Assembly: GCF_003627955.1 (NCBI RefSeq)
Contig: NZ_RBWS01000008.1
Coordinates: 186,001-250,000, forward strand
DNA length: 64,000 bases
Direction of reading: 5' to 3'
Source: Sphingobacterium puteale
Lineage (GTDB): Bacteria; Bacteroidota; Bacteroidia; Sphingobacteriales; Sphingobacteriaceae
Positions 36,011-44,531 of the stretch are shown here, one piece after another; within the stretch, counting starts at the first letter, position 1, and the number at the start of each line of letters is the position of its first letter. The position numbers and the translations under genes were made by a program. The notes beneath the pieces were generated by a model that worked only from the letters and a program-made list of their open reading frames with translations, searched no databases and was not told the origin of the DNA.

Positions 36011-37642
36011 GTGATTGACGTAAATAATATTTCTGTTTCCTTTGGGGGAACGACTCTTTTTTCGGATGTATCTTTCTCGATCAATGAGAATGACAAGATT
36101 GCATTGATGGGTAAGAACGGCGCGGGCAAATCTACCCTGCTAAAAATTATCGCTGGCGTGGGCAAGCCTACAACGGGTAATGTCGCGGGCCCAAAAGACG
36201 CAATTATTGCATACCTGCCGCAGCATTTGCTGACCGAGGATAATGTAACAGTCTTTGAGGAGACCTCGAAAGCTTTCGAGGAGGTCTACGGCATGCGGGA
36301 TGAATTGGAGCAGCTGAACGAGCAGCTGAATATCCGTACGGATTATGAGTCGGATGATTATATGCAATTGATTGAGCGGGTGTCGGAGCTGAGCGAGAAG
36401 TTTTATTCGATCGAAGAGGTCAATTACGATGCGGAGGTGGAAAAGGTGCTGAAAGGGCTTGGTTTTGAACGATCGGATTTTAGCAGACAGACCTCGGAAT
36501 TTTCCGGAGGATGGCGTATGCGTATCGAACTAGCTAAAATATTATTAAAAAAACCGGATCTGATTTTATTGGATGAGCCGACCAACCATATGGATATCGA
36601 AAGTATCCAATGGCTGGAGGATTTCCTTGTCAATTCGGCCAAAGCAGTTATTGTTATTTCACACGATAGGGCCTTTGTCGATAATATCACCAACCGTACT
36701 ATTGAGGTGACGATGGGGCGTATTTATGACTATAGAGCCAAGTATAGTCATTACTTGGAACTGCGTCAGGAAAGACGTCAGCATCAATTGAAAGCTTATG
36801 AGGAGCAGCAACGTTTTATTGCTGACAATCAGGAATTCATTGACCGTTTTAGAGGTACTTATTCGAAAACCTTGCAGGTACAGTCACGTGTTAAGATGTT
36901 GGAAAAGTTGGAAATTATCGAAATTGACGAAGTAGACACTTCAGCCTTGCGTCTGAAATTTCCCCCTTCACCGCGCTCGGGCCAATATCCTGTGATTGTG
37001 GAAGATCTTAGCAAAGCATATGACGATCATGTCGTATTCCAAAAAGCCAATATGGTGATTGAACGCGGGGAAAAAGTTGCTTTTGTAGGTAAGAACGGTG
37101 AGGGTAAATCAACCATGATCAAAGCGATTATGGGCGAAATAGATTTTGAAGGTACGCTAAAGATAGGTCATAATGCCAAAATCGGTTACTTTGCGCAGAA
37201 TCAGGCCGCTTTATTGGATGGCGAACTGACTGTTTTTGATACCATCGACCAAATCGCTGTAGGCGATGTACGCGTAAAAATGAAAGATCTTCTGGGGGCT
37301 TTTATGTTCAGCGGGGATGACACAACGAAAAAGGTTAAAGTGTTATCCGGTGGCGAGCGAACCCGTCTAGCGATGATAAAACTGCTTTTGGAGCCCGTGA
37401 ATGTGTTGATTCTCGATGAGCCGACCAACCATTTGGACATGAAGACCAAGGACATTATCAAAGATGCCTTAAAGGATTTTGATGGTACATTGATCCTTGT
37501 TTCACACGACCGTGACTTTTTGGACGGCTTAGCGGAGAAAGTATTTGAGTTTGGAAATAAGCGTGTCCGTGAACATTTTGAAGATATCAAAGGATTCCTG
37601 GAATATAAGAAAATGAACAGTTTGAAGGATATTGAACGATAG
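36011..37642 (+). CDS. ABC-F family ATPase (ribosome-associated)
   Basis: 543 residues from GTG 36011; earlier starts are unlikely because a promoter box lies inside that extension, and this length fits the family. Two ATP-binding halves without membrane segments: Walker A MGKNGAGKST and VGKNGEGKST, signatures SGGWRMRIELAKILL and SGGERTRLAMIKLLL, Walker B LILLDEPTNHMD and LILDEPTNHLD. The charged linker (RQERRQHQLKAYEEQQRF) is the P-site interaction motif. Likely an Uup/EttA-like translation factor; an antibiotic-resistance role is not indicated. Confidence 0.92.
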   Translation: MIDVNNISVSFGGTTLFSDVSFSINENDKIALMGKNGAGKSTLLKIIAGVGKPTTGNVAGPKDAIIAYLPQHLLTEDNVTVFEETSKAFEEVYGMRDELEQLNEQLNIRTDYESDDYMQLIERVSELSEKFYSIEEVNYDAEVEKVLKGLGFERSDFSRQTSEFSGGWRMRIELAKILLKKPDLILLDEPTNHMDIESIQWLEDFLVNSAKAVIVISHDRAFVDNITNRTIEVTMGRIYDYRAKYSHYLELRQERRQHQLKAYEEQQRFIADNQEFIDRFRGTYSKTLQVQSRVKMLEKLEIIEIDEVDTSALRLKFPPSPRSGQYPVIVEDLSKAYDDHVVFQKANMVIERGEKVAFVGKNGEGKSTMIKAIMGEIDFEGTLKIGHNAKIGYFAQNQAALLDGELTVFDTIDQIAVGDVRVKMKDLLGAFMFSGDDTTKKVKVLSGGERTRLAMIKLLLEPVNVLILDEPTNHLDMKTKDIIKDALKDFDGTLILVSHDRDFLDGLAEKVFEFGNKRVREHFEDIKGFLEYKKMNSLKDIER

Positions 37643-37723
37643 CTTCTAAATCATCGAAGTGTAAATGTAGGCGGTGGTCCAATCCCGATATTTGCAGTAC
37701 AGAAATCAGAAACTTTATCTGTA

Positions 37724-37794
37724 GTCTCTTGAGCTCAGCTGGTAGAGCAAATGACTTGTAGCAAGTAGGTCATTGGTTCATCTCGATAGGAGAA
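37724..37794 (+). pseudogene. degenerate tRNA-like sequence (tRNA-Thr-like)
   Basis: TCTCTT (37725-37730) can pair with AGGAGA (37788-37793) as an acceptor stem. The D-arm GAGCTCAGCTGGTAGAGCA is perfect. ACTTGTAG with AGTAGGTC and GGTTC follow at the right spacing, as in a threonine tRNA with anticodon TGT. The anticodon stem (AATGA against CAAGT) and the T-arm stem (ATTGG against CGATA) do not pair, so a working tRNA is unlikely. It may be the scar of an integration or rearrangement. 37643-37723 before it holds no gene. Confidence 0.6.
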
Positions 37795-37802
37795 TCAGTT
37801 AT

Positions 37803-37835
37803 AAAAAGCGGCTTTTTTATATAAAGCCGCTTTTT
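37803..37835. terminator. strong bidirectional terminator
   Basis: AAAAAGCGGCTTT (37803-37815) pairs with AAAGCCGCTTTTT (37823-37835) around 7 bases. It follows the tRNA-like remnant on the plus strand and the gnd remnant on the minus strand. Confidence 0.85.
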
Positions 37836-37879
37836 AGCGTTTAAAACAAAGATTAAATCGAATATTCAAGCTTTTTCCC

Positions 37880-38074
37880 TTAATCCCAAAGTGTGTGAAA
37901 GATACTTTCCTGATCAATACGTTCATAGGTATGTGCGCCAAAATAGTCACGTTGTGCCTGTATAATATTTGTAGGTAATTTTTTGGGTCGGTAAGCATCA
38001 AAATAAGAGAGTGCGTTTACGTATCCAGATACGGGTATCCCGTTTGCGATGGCATCTTTCAATACCTCGCGAAG
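37880..38074 (-). pseudogene. gnd: C-terminal fragment of 6-phosphogluconate dehydrogenase
   Basis: The minus-strand frame reads LREVLKDAIANGIPV, NALSYFDAYRPKKLPTNI and IQAQRDYFGAHTYERIDQES, ending FHTLWD. This is the last ~64 residues of Gnd, which is normally about 470 residues. Sequence upstream in the frame (MKREKRLIHRRQR) is not Gnd, so the break is near 38074. It lies back to back with gluconate kinase and permease genes, whose product feeds Gnd. A full gnd must be elsewhere or the pathway is incomplete. Confidence 0.85.
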
Positions 38075-38194
38075 CCGTTGTCGGCGATGTATGAGGCGCT
38101 TTTCTCGCTTCAATTACTTCGCTGGTATTGAGTGTTTTGTTGTAAACTAACAGATAATCCGTATATTGAACTCTCCTAAACATCAATTTTATTT

Positions 38195-39706
38195 ATGATC
38201 ATTGGATTAGACATTGGGACATCATCTGCGAAGGCTGTTGCATTTGACTACGAAGGTAACATCTTGTCGCAGCATAGTATACCCTATCCCATATTAAACC
38301 CCTCAGAAGGCTGGTACGAGCAAGATCCGGAGATTGTTTATGCTGCATGTATTGAGTCTATTAGGTATGTCATGATTAGCTTAAAGCAATCTAGTGCCGA
38401 GATACCGAAACCCGTATGCATTTCGGTGAGCAGTGCTATGCACGGACTGATCGCTGTTGACTCAGCTGGAAAGCCACTTAGCCATTGCATGATATGGGCA
38501 GATCGCAGAAGCGAGGATATTGCGGTAGCCTTGGAGGCAAGTGAGACTGGCAGGCTGCTTTATCAACAAACGGGTACACCAATACATCCCATGTCTTTGC
38601 TCTGCAAATTAATGTGGATAAAGTCTAATGATCAAAAATTATTTGCGCAGTCGTACAAGTTTATCGGTATCAAAGAGTTTCTTTTTTACCGGCTTTTTGG
38701 CGTTTATGTGGTCGATCATTCCATTGCATCTGCAACAGGGCTTTTCGACATACATCAATTAACATGGTCTGATCAGGCGTTAAGATTGACGGGCATATCG
38801 GAAGAGCAACTAGCATTGCCAGTTCCGGTCAATTATATTTTAAATATGCCTAGCCGAGAAATTGCGGCCTTGATGCACATCCCTCAAGATACACCTTTTG
38901 TAATAGGTGGTAGCGATGGTTGTTTGGCTAATCTCGGGGTAGGGGCTATACGTCCTGGGGTAGCTTCTATAACTATTGGTACCAGTGGAGCTATTCGCGT
39001 GGCAAGTTCGCAGGCAAATAGAGAAAAAAAACAAAGGCTATTTACCTACCTACTGAGACCAAATGAATATATAATTGGTGGCGCGGTTAACAATGGGGGA
39101 GTATTACGCAACTGGTTTCGAGATAATTTTTTGCATGAATTTACCCAAACGGAAACGGATGGAGATTCTTCTGCCGCGTTAAATGCTTTGGTCGACTCCG
39201 TCGTTCCCGGGGCAGAGGGCTTAATATTCTTGCCCTATTTGACCGGTGAACGGGCTCCACATTGGAATTCCAATGCAAAAGGAGTTTATTTTGGAATACA
39301 GCTGCATCACGGCAGGGCGCACTTTGCACGGGCTATGATGGAAGGGATGTTGTTTGCGATTTACAGTGTAGGGATCGCATTAGAGGAGAACACCGGCCCC
39401 ATTCATACAATTTATGCAAGCGGCGGCTTAGCACGTTCATCGTTGTTGGTGCAAATGCTTGCAGACATTTTCAATAAACCTGTATTCATTAAAAATACGG
39501 TAGAAAGCTCTGCATGGGGAGCAGCATTGATAGGCTTGGAAGCATTGGGTATACAGGCGGGTGAGCCTACAGTAAAAAACAAGCAAGCGGCGGGAACACA
39601 AGATACCGAGCACTATTACAAACCGAGTGAAGAGAACCACGCCGTATATATTAAAAACTTCCAGAAATTTGAACACCTGTACCACATATTGGAAGGTGAG
39701 TTTTAA
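38195..39706 (+). CDS. gntK: gluconokinase (FGGY family)
   Basis: 503 residues of the FGGY sugar-kinase fold: phosphate-binding LDIGTSSAKAVAFDYEGN, SVSSAMHGLIAVD, MIWADRRSEDI, VIGGSDGCLANLGVGAIRPG, GTSGAIRVAS, FLPYLTGERAPHWN and IYASGGLARSSLLVQMLADI. The specificity for gluconate is inferred from the GntP permease 16 bases downstream and from FGGY gluconate kinases of this design; xylulose or glycerol cannot be excluded by motifs alone. Confidence 0.85.
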   Translation: MIIGLDIGTSSAKAVAFDYEGNILSQHSIPYPILNPSEGWYEQDPEIVYAACIESIRYVMISLKQSSAEIPKPVCISVSSAMHGLIAVDSAGKPLSHCMIWADRRSEDIAVALEASETGRLLYQQTGTPIHPMSLLCKLMWIKSNDQKLFAQSYKFIGIKEFLFYRLFGVYVVDHSIASATGLFDIHQLTWSDQALRLTGISEEQLALPVPVNYILNMPSREIAALMHIPQDTPFVIGGSDGCLANLGVGAIRPGVASITIGTSGAIRVASSQANREKKQRLFTYLLRPNEYIIGGAVNNGGVLRNWFRDNFLHEFTQTETDGDSSAALNALVDSVVPGAEGLIFLPYLTGERAPHWNSNAKGVYFGIQLHHGRAHFARAMMEGMLFAIYSVGIALEENTGPIHTIYASGGLARSSLLVQMLADIFNKPVFIKNTVESSAWGAALIGLEALGIQAGEPTVKNKQAAGTQDTEHYYKPSEENHAVYIKNFQKFEHLYHILEGEF

Positions 39707-39722
39707 CTAGTTGTAAATTATT

Positions 39723-41045
39723 ATGCCTCTAATCATCGTTATTTTGGGAGTAGCTTTACTACTTCTTTTAGTCACTGTCGTCAGGTTAAACACGATATTT
39801 TCATTACTGATTACATCTGTTGCGGTCGGTTTTGCTATGAATATGAATGCCGTCGATATCCTTAAATCTGTTGAAACCGGAGTGAGTAGTACTATGGGCC
39901 AGTTGGCGCTTTTGTTGGCCTTCGGGTCTTTACTGGGTAAATTGATGGCGGAGGGGGGCGCTGCAGAAAAGATTACAACGAAACTAACGGCAGTATTTGG
40001 CAGAAAGAACTTACCTTGGGCAATGGTTCTCACGGGCTTTTTAGTAGGAATTCCTTTATTTTACAATGTCGGCTTTATCGTATTGGTACCGTTTGTTTTC
40101 ATGGTATGTGCTTCCAATAAGATGCCCTTGCTTTACGTAGCTATTCCACTGCTGGCAGCGCTGTCCGTGACGCACGGTTATTTGCCACCGCATCCGGGAG
40201 CTACAGCCATAGCGGTTACTTACAATGCGGATATAGGGTTGACAATGGCCTATGGCATTGTGGTGGCAATCCCTGCCATAATTATCGGTGGACCACTCTT
40301 TGGCAGGATGCTTAAGCGTATTCCGACCAACCCACCTGCCGAGTTTTTTCCTGAGCACAATCAAGCAGATAAGAAAGAGCTTCCCGGATTTGCAATTAGT
40401 ATATTTACGGGACTGTTTCCAATAATTTTAATTGCTTTTGGTTCATTTGCACATCTAATATTCCCAGAAGGCTCCGCTTGGCTGACGACACTCCGTTTCT
40501 TGGGTGACCCGGTGGTGGCTTTAATGATTGCATCTCTGGTGGCGATGTACACGATGGGAATCCGCCAAGGTAAAAGTTTGCGGGAGCAGTCAGAAAGTGT
40601 GGAAGAAGCAATCCGTGGGATAATGATGATCCTTTTTATCATTGCAGCATCAGGTGCCTTCAAGCAAATTTTGGTAGATAGTGGTGTCGCGAACTACATC
40701 GCTGACTTAACCGCAGACCTTAGCCTGTCGCCTCTTGTGCTTGCCTGGTTAATAGCCGGTATCATTCGCCTCGTTATCGGTTCGGCAAGCGTTGCTGGAC
40801 TCACGGCAGCGGGCATTATGCTCCCCATTGTGCAAGCGGGAGAGGTTACTCCTGAATTAATGGTGCTAGCGACCGGAGCGGGCAGTCTCATGTTCTCACA
40901 CGTCAACGATCCAGGGTTTTGGATGTTTAAATCTTATTTTGGAGTGAGCGTGAAGGATACGTTTCGCTCTTGGACGGTGATGGAAACGCTTGTTTCTGTT
41001 ATTGGATTGATCGGTGTCTTGATTTTACACTGGCTTGGTCATTGA
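39723..41045 (+). CDS. gntP: gluconate:H+ symporter, GntP family
   Basis: 440 residues with about 12 membrane helices. GFLVGIPLFYNVGFIVLVPF, SVTHGYLPPHPGATAIA, and GLTAAGIMLPI with MFSHVNDPGFWMFKSYF are GntP hallmarks. It follows gntK by 16 bases, giving a two-gene gluconate uptake and phosphorylation operon. Confidence 0.93.
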   Translation: MPLIIVILGVALLLLLVTVVRLNTIFSLLITSVAVGFAMNMNAVDILKSVETGVSSTMGQLALLLAFGSLLGKLMAEGGAAEKITTKLTAVFGRKNLPWAMVLTGFLVGIPLFYNVGFIVLVPFVFMVCASNKMPLLYVAIPLLAALSVTHGYLPPHPGATAIAVTYNADIGLTMAYGIVVAIPAIIIGGPLFGRMLKRIPTNPPAEFFPEHNQADKKELPGFAISIFTGLFPIILIAFGSFAHLIFPEGSAWLTTLRFLGDPVVALMIASLVAMYTMGIRQGKSLREQSESVEEAIRGIMMILFIIAASGAFKQILVDSGVANYIADLTADLSLSPLVLAWLIAGIIRLVIGSASVAGLTAAGIMLPIVQAGEVTPELMVLATGAGSLMFSHVNDPGFWMFKSYFGVSVKDTFRSWTVMETLVSVIGLIGVLILHWLGH

Positions 41046-41067
41046 CAGCGAAGGAGAAAATAATTTT

Positions 41068-41276
41068 TAAAGTTGCCGCAAGACCAGCTCCATTGACCAT
41101 CGCTATAAAATAAATATGGTTCATTTTGAGGGCTGCTTGGTTTTAGATTCGCCACCGGGAAGGAATAAGTCACCCACCTTTAAATCGGCTTTTGTACCAT
41201 GATAAAACTGTCCCTTATCAGAAGGTGGCTGTCGAAACCGCAAGGCGAACCCCGCATTCTCGATTGCCTTTTTCAT
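41068..41276 (-). pseudogene. broken rifampin ADP-ribosyltransferase-like (arr) gene
   Basis: A minus-strand ORF from ATG 41276 to TGA 41121 (51 codons) contains GQFYHGTKADLKVGDLFLPG, matching the N-terminal NAD-binding FYHGTKA.L..GDL motif of Arr enzymes. Beyond the stop, another frame (41118-41068) reads HIYFIAMVNGAGLAATL, resembling the next conserved Arr strand (HIYFTAT...). The two halves are therefore out of frame and the catalytic remainder is absent. Similarity judged by eye. Confidence 0.55.
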
Positions 41277-41300
41277 CAAACGAATATTGAATTATATAGA

Positions 41301-41331
41301 CCCATAATCGGTTGATTATGGGCTTTTTTTT
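41301..41331 (+). terminator. rho-independent terminator downstream of gntP
   Basis: CCCATAATC (41301-41309) pairs with GATTATGGG (41314-41322), followed by a long T-run. Confidence 0.85.
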
Positions 41332-41413
41332 GATGAAAACCTTTGTTTGATTTTTTTTTCTTAATATCGTGACAATGAACCAAATTTTTGTTGTTTGAGT
41401 TATTCTGACAAAT

Positions 41414-42889
41414 ATGCATAGATCACAACCGCTTTATCTATATATCTTATTTTGCCTGAGTTGCTGCTTGGGTGGCGGGCCTGTTTTTGGCCAATATACA
41501 GTTGATAATATACCTAGCCCAAAGCAGAAAGGACAGGACTATTTTGTCTCCAATCCTGATGGGATTCTGTCTTCGGGTACTGTGGCTGAATTGGATGGTT
41601 TATCCACACAGATTGAAGCAGCTACCAAAAGTGAGTATGCCATTGTATTGGTCAATGACTATGTGGGTGAGAGCGATTTTGAATTTGCGTTGAAGCTATT
41701 TAATACCTGGGGTATCGGTAAGAAGGAAAGCAATAATGGTCTATTATTGTTTATTGCCAAAGACCGGCGGGAATATCGCTTTATTACAGGTTATGGCATG
41801 GAAAGCACCTTGCCTGACGCCTATCTAAAACGAATCGGCGAAAAATATCTGGTACCTAATTTTCGAAATGGGGATTATGATCAAGGCGTGCTGGAGGCTT
41901 CGCGGTTTATCAAAACCATTCTGACATCACCTGACAGTAGGGCCGAACTGGAACGTTTGATGCCTGAAGCAACTCCAATTTGGAGTTTAAGAAGTCCTAT
42001 CTTAAGAAATTCGCTTTTGGTACTGGCTTTATTTGTCATCTGCTATATCTGGCTGGGTGAGGTGACCCGTGCGATCAAGGGAAAGCTGACAAAAAAAAGT
42101 AAGTATTTTCCACCACTGGTGAGCGGTTGCGGTTGTATGGGAATGCTGATGTTTGCCAGTGTATTTATATGTGCTTTTGCGCTGAACAACTTCGAAGTTG
42201 TTTATCAATGGAAGAACCTACCTTATTTTGTTTTTATATTTGGCAGCATTACGCTGGCGATGAAATATAATGCGAGCCGCACAGAGATTGTCAATTCCTA
42301 CCGTGATGAAGAGAATATCCAACAGGCTTTGCGTAAGTTTCGCGTTTGGGGACTTGTCCCTTTATTGTTAAGTCCTTTGGCACTGTTTGATCTTTTTGGA
42401 ATAAATAAACGTATCCGAAGGAATGAACTTCGGCTGACTCCTCCGGATGGCTCGGGGCGTTGGTTGCGCATGAATAAGGATGATGTGGCTACCCGGGAAA
42501 GCGTATACTTGGATCAAGGACAGCTCTTGGAAGAAAAAATCGGCAGCAGGTCTTATGAGATCTGGGTGGATCAGACAAGCAATGAGACTAAGTTGGTTCC
42601 TTGGGATGAAAATGTAGGGTATATAGATTGTCCACAATGTCATTACCGTACGTTTGAAACGGGACTTACACATACGATCCGTTCCGCAACTTACAGTTCG
42701 CAGGGGTTGGAGGAACGTTTTGATAAATGTAAGAACTGTGGTCACCGTGTGTCCCATGGCGAGCACAGCATACCTGTTAAAGTACGCTCTTCATCAAGCA
42801 GATCTGGTGGGGGAGGTTCCAGCGGTGGCGGCGGCGGAAGTTTTGGTGGCGGTTCGTCCGGTGGCGGTGGGGCTGGCGGAAGATGGTAA
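41414..42889 (+). CDS. membrane protein with TPM domain and glycine-rich tail
   Basis: 491 residues. Signal peptide (to ~VFGQ), TPM domain at ~25-170 (YFVSNPDGILSSGTVAELDG, YAIVLVNDYVGESDFEFALK, WGIGKKESNNGLLLFIAKDR, FITGYGMESTLPDAYLKRIG), then three hydrophobic segments, a region with two CxxC pairs (CPQCH and CKNCGH, ~residues 405-445) and a Gly/Ser-rich tail ending GGAGGRW. TPM proteins (YgcG/Psb32-like) are envelope proteins of poorly known role. The paired Cys suggest a cytoplasmic zinc ribbon. Confidence 0.82.
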   Translation: MHRSQPLYLYILFCLSCCLGGGPVFGQYTVDNIPSPKQKGQDYFVSNPDGILSSGTVAELDGLSTQIEAATKSEYAIVLVNDYVGESDFEFALKLFNTWGIGKKESNNGLLLFIAKDRREYRFITGYGMESTLPDAYLKRIGEKYLVPNFRNGDYDQGVLEASRFIKTILTSPDSRAELERLMPEATPIWSLRSPILRNSLLVLALFVICYIWLGEVTRAIKGKLTKKSKYFPPLVSGCGCMGMLMFASVFICAFALNNFEVVYQWKNLPYFVFIFGSITLAMKYNASRTEIVNSYRDEENIQQALRKFRVWGLVPLLLSPLALFDLFGINKRIRRNELRLTPPDGSGRWLRMNKDDVATRESVYLDQGQLLEEKIGSRSYEIWVDQTSNETKLVPWDENVGYIDCPQCHYRTFETGLTHTIRSATYSSQGLEERFDKCKNCGHRVSHGEHSIPVKVRSSSSRSGGGGSSGGGGGSFGGGSSGGGGAGGRW

Positions 42890-42905
42890 TTGCTCATTTA
42901 GGTGC

Positions 42906-42942
42906 AAAAAAAAGGTTTTCAAACGGGGAGAATGAAAACCTT
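42906..42942 (-). terminator. orphan hairpin with T-run on the minus strand
   Basis: AAGGTTTTC (42912-42920) pairs with GAAAACCTT (42934-42942). On the minus strand it is followed by eight T, which would be an intrinsic terminator, yet no minus-strand gene lies to its right. On the plus strand there is no T-run after it. Confidence 0.4.
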
Positions 42943-42981
42943 AAATAACCAATTATAAACCTAAATTATGATGATACAAAT

Positions 42982-43014
42982 ATAGTGTATTTTTTACACT
43001 ATCAAAATTTTTTT
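42982..43014 (+). terminator. AT-rich hairpin followed by a T-tract
   Basis: ATAGTGTA (42982-42989) pairs with TACACTAT (42995-43002), followed a few bases later by a T-tract. It may end transcription before the lipid operon that starts at 43053. Confidence 0.5.
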
Positions 43015-43052
43015 TTAAAAAAAATAAAAAAAGTAAGTTACATAGCGCATAT

Positions 43053-43658
43053 ATGATTTCTGTTTATAAATTAAAACCAAAGTTCCAGCAGTTATTGATG
43101 CCGGTTCTGAGCTTTTTGAATCGAAAAAAGATAACGGCCAATCAGATTACGGTTGGCTCGGTGGTCTTGTCTCTGGTCATTGCGATCTTGTTCTGGAATG
43201 CAGACTGCAGCTCAATTTTATTTCTGGCATTACCGATTGGTTTATTATTGCGCATGGCTCTCAATGCACTGGACGGGATGATGGCCCGTCTTTTCAATCA
43301 GACGAGTAAAATGGGGGAAGTCCTGAACGAGGTAGGTGATATTGTTTCTGATGTCCTGATCTTTTTTCCCTTGCTGAAATTTCATCCCGAGAGTTTATAT
43401 TTGGTAGTAGGCTTTATTGTTTTGAGTGTCATCAACGAATTTTGCGGTGTGATCGGAAAGGTTATTGCCAATGATCGTCGTTATGATGGACCTATGGGTA
43501 AAAGCGACCGTGCACTGCTGCTGGGGGTATACGGGATTTTAAGTTTGTTGCATATTTCGATAACTGCTTTTTCGAGTTATATTTTTGCTGTGCTATGTTT
43601 GTTATTGGTCTTGAGTTCCATGACGCGATTGAGAAAGGCATTGGTGGTACATGAGTGA
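43053..43658 (+). CDS. CDP-alcohol phosphatidyltransferase (YnbA-like)
   Basis: 201 residues, about six membrane helices. The CDP-alcohol phosphotransferase motif is clear but altered: NALDGMMAR, eight residues, G, three, N, three, D. Compared with D..DG..AR.{8}G...D...D, the first and third Asp are Asn, while the second and fourth are kept. It would join a CDP-activated lipid to an alcohol. First gene of an operon matching E. coli ynbABCD in content; it overlaps the CdsA-like gene by 8 bases. Confidence 0.85.
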   Translation: MISVYKLKPKFQQLLMPVLSFLNRKKITANQITVGSVVLSLVIAILFWNADCSSILFLALPIGLLLRMALNALDGMMARLFNQTSKMGEVLNEVGDIVSDVLIFFPLLKFHPESLYLVVGFIVLSVINEFCGVIGKVIANDRRYDGPMGKSDRALLLGVYGILSLLHISITAFSSYIFAVLCLLLVLSSMTRLRKALVVHE

Positions 43659-44496
43659 AGTATCCAATCCGAAAGACAAGTTTGCTGACGTACCTGTCCG
43701 AGTCAGAAGCTGGGGCTATATTGTGCTTGTACTGGCGATTGCCTTCGTTCCGCAAATAACATCATGGTTGTTTGTTTGCTGGCTTACTTTTCAGGGCATG
43801 CGCGAATTTATGAAGATGTTTGTGCCCAATTTTAGTCTTGCATTGCCCTTTGCTATTGTACTTGCTCTATTGCAGTTGATCCTTTTAACCTACTGTTCAT
43901 ATAGCGGCTATCTATTCTGGGCGACACTATTGTGCTTAGGGATTGGGTTGTTTTTCTGGCTGGGACAGAAAACAGCGATGGGTGCTGCTATCGGAATGAC
44001 CTTTGGAACGGCTGCCTGCCTACTAGCATTCAGCCAGCTGGCTTTTGTCCGGGCAGTAGAAATTCATCAGAATGAGTGGATGGGATTGCGGCTTGTGGCC
44101 TATATCATCGTTTTAACGGAGCTGAACGACGTATTCCAATACCTCATGGGTAAATTCTTTGGCAAACGAAAGATTGTTCCGCGCATCAGTCCAAATAAAA
44201 CTGTTGCCGGATGTATCGGCGGTATCGGGCTGACGGTAATGTTGAGTAATATCTTGGGCTATCTGCTATTGCCATTTGGAGATTTTATCCGCTTTTCGTT
44301 GCTAGGTCTGCTCTTCGGTGTTTTAGGATTTTGCGGTGATGTGCTTTTATCCTTTTTGAAACGCAGGACGGGAGTCAAGGATACGGGGACATTAATCCCC
44401 GGACATGGTGGCTTATTGGATCGGATAGATAGCCTGCTGTTTAATGCACCTGTTTTCTATGGTTTGATTTGTTGGATAGAAATGACGAATTTGTAA
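43651..44496 (+). CDS. phosphatidate cytidylyltransferase-like protein (CdsA family, YnbB-like)
   Basis: 281 residues, about eight membrane helices. The C-terminal CdsA signature is intact: DVLLSFLKRRTGVKDTGTLI, then PGHGGLLDRIDSLL. It would make a CDP-activated lipid from CTP, the donor for the preceding phosphotransferase. The gene is translationally coupled to it (8-base overlap). A housekeeping cdsA is expected elsewhere, so this is probably a dedicated copy. Confidence 0.88.
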   Translation: MSEVSNPKDKFADVPVRVRSWGYIVLVLAIAFVPQITSWLFVCWLTFQGMREFMKMFVPNFSLALPFAIVLALLQLILLTYCSYSGYLFWATLLCLGIGLFFWLGQKTAMGAAIGMTFGTAACLLAFSQLAFVRAVEIHQNEWMGLRLVAYIIVLTELNDVFQYLMGKFFGKRKIVPRISPNKTVAGCIGGIGLTVMLSNILGYLLLPFGDFIRFSLLGLLFGVLGFCGDVLLSFLKRRTGVKDTGTLIPGHGGLLDRIDSLLFNAPVFYGLICWIEMTNL

Positions 44497-44531
44497 GTAA
44501 AATCAGAATCTCATATCTAATATATCGCGAA

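Noticed and set aside
37724-37794. Functional tRNA gene
   Set aside because: Anticodon and T-arm stems do not pair; only acceptor and D-arm are intact, so it is listed as a remnant.
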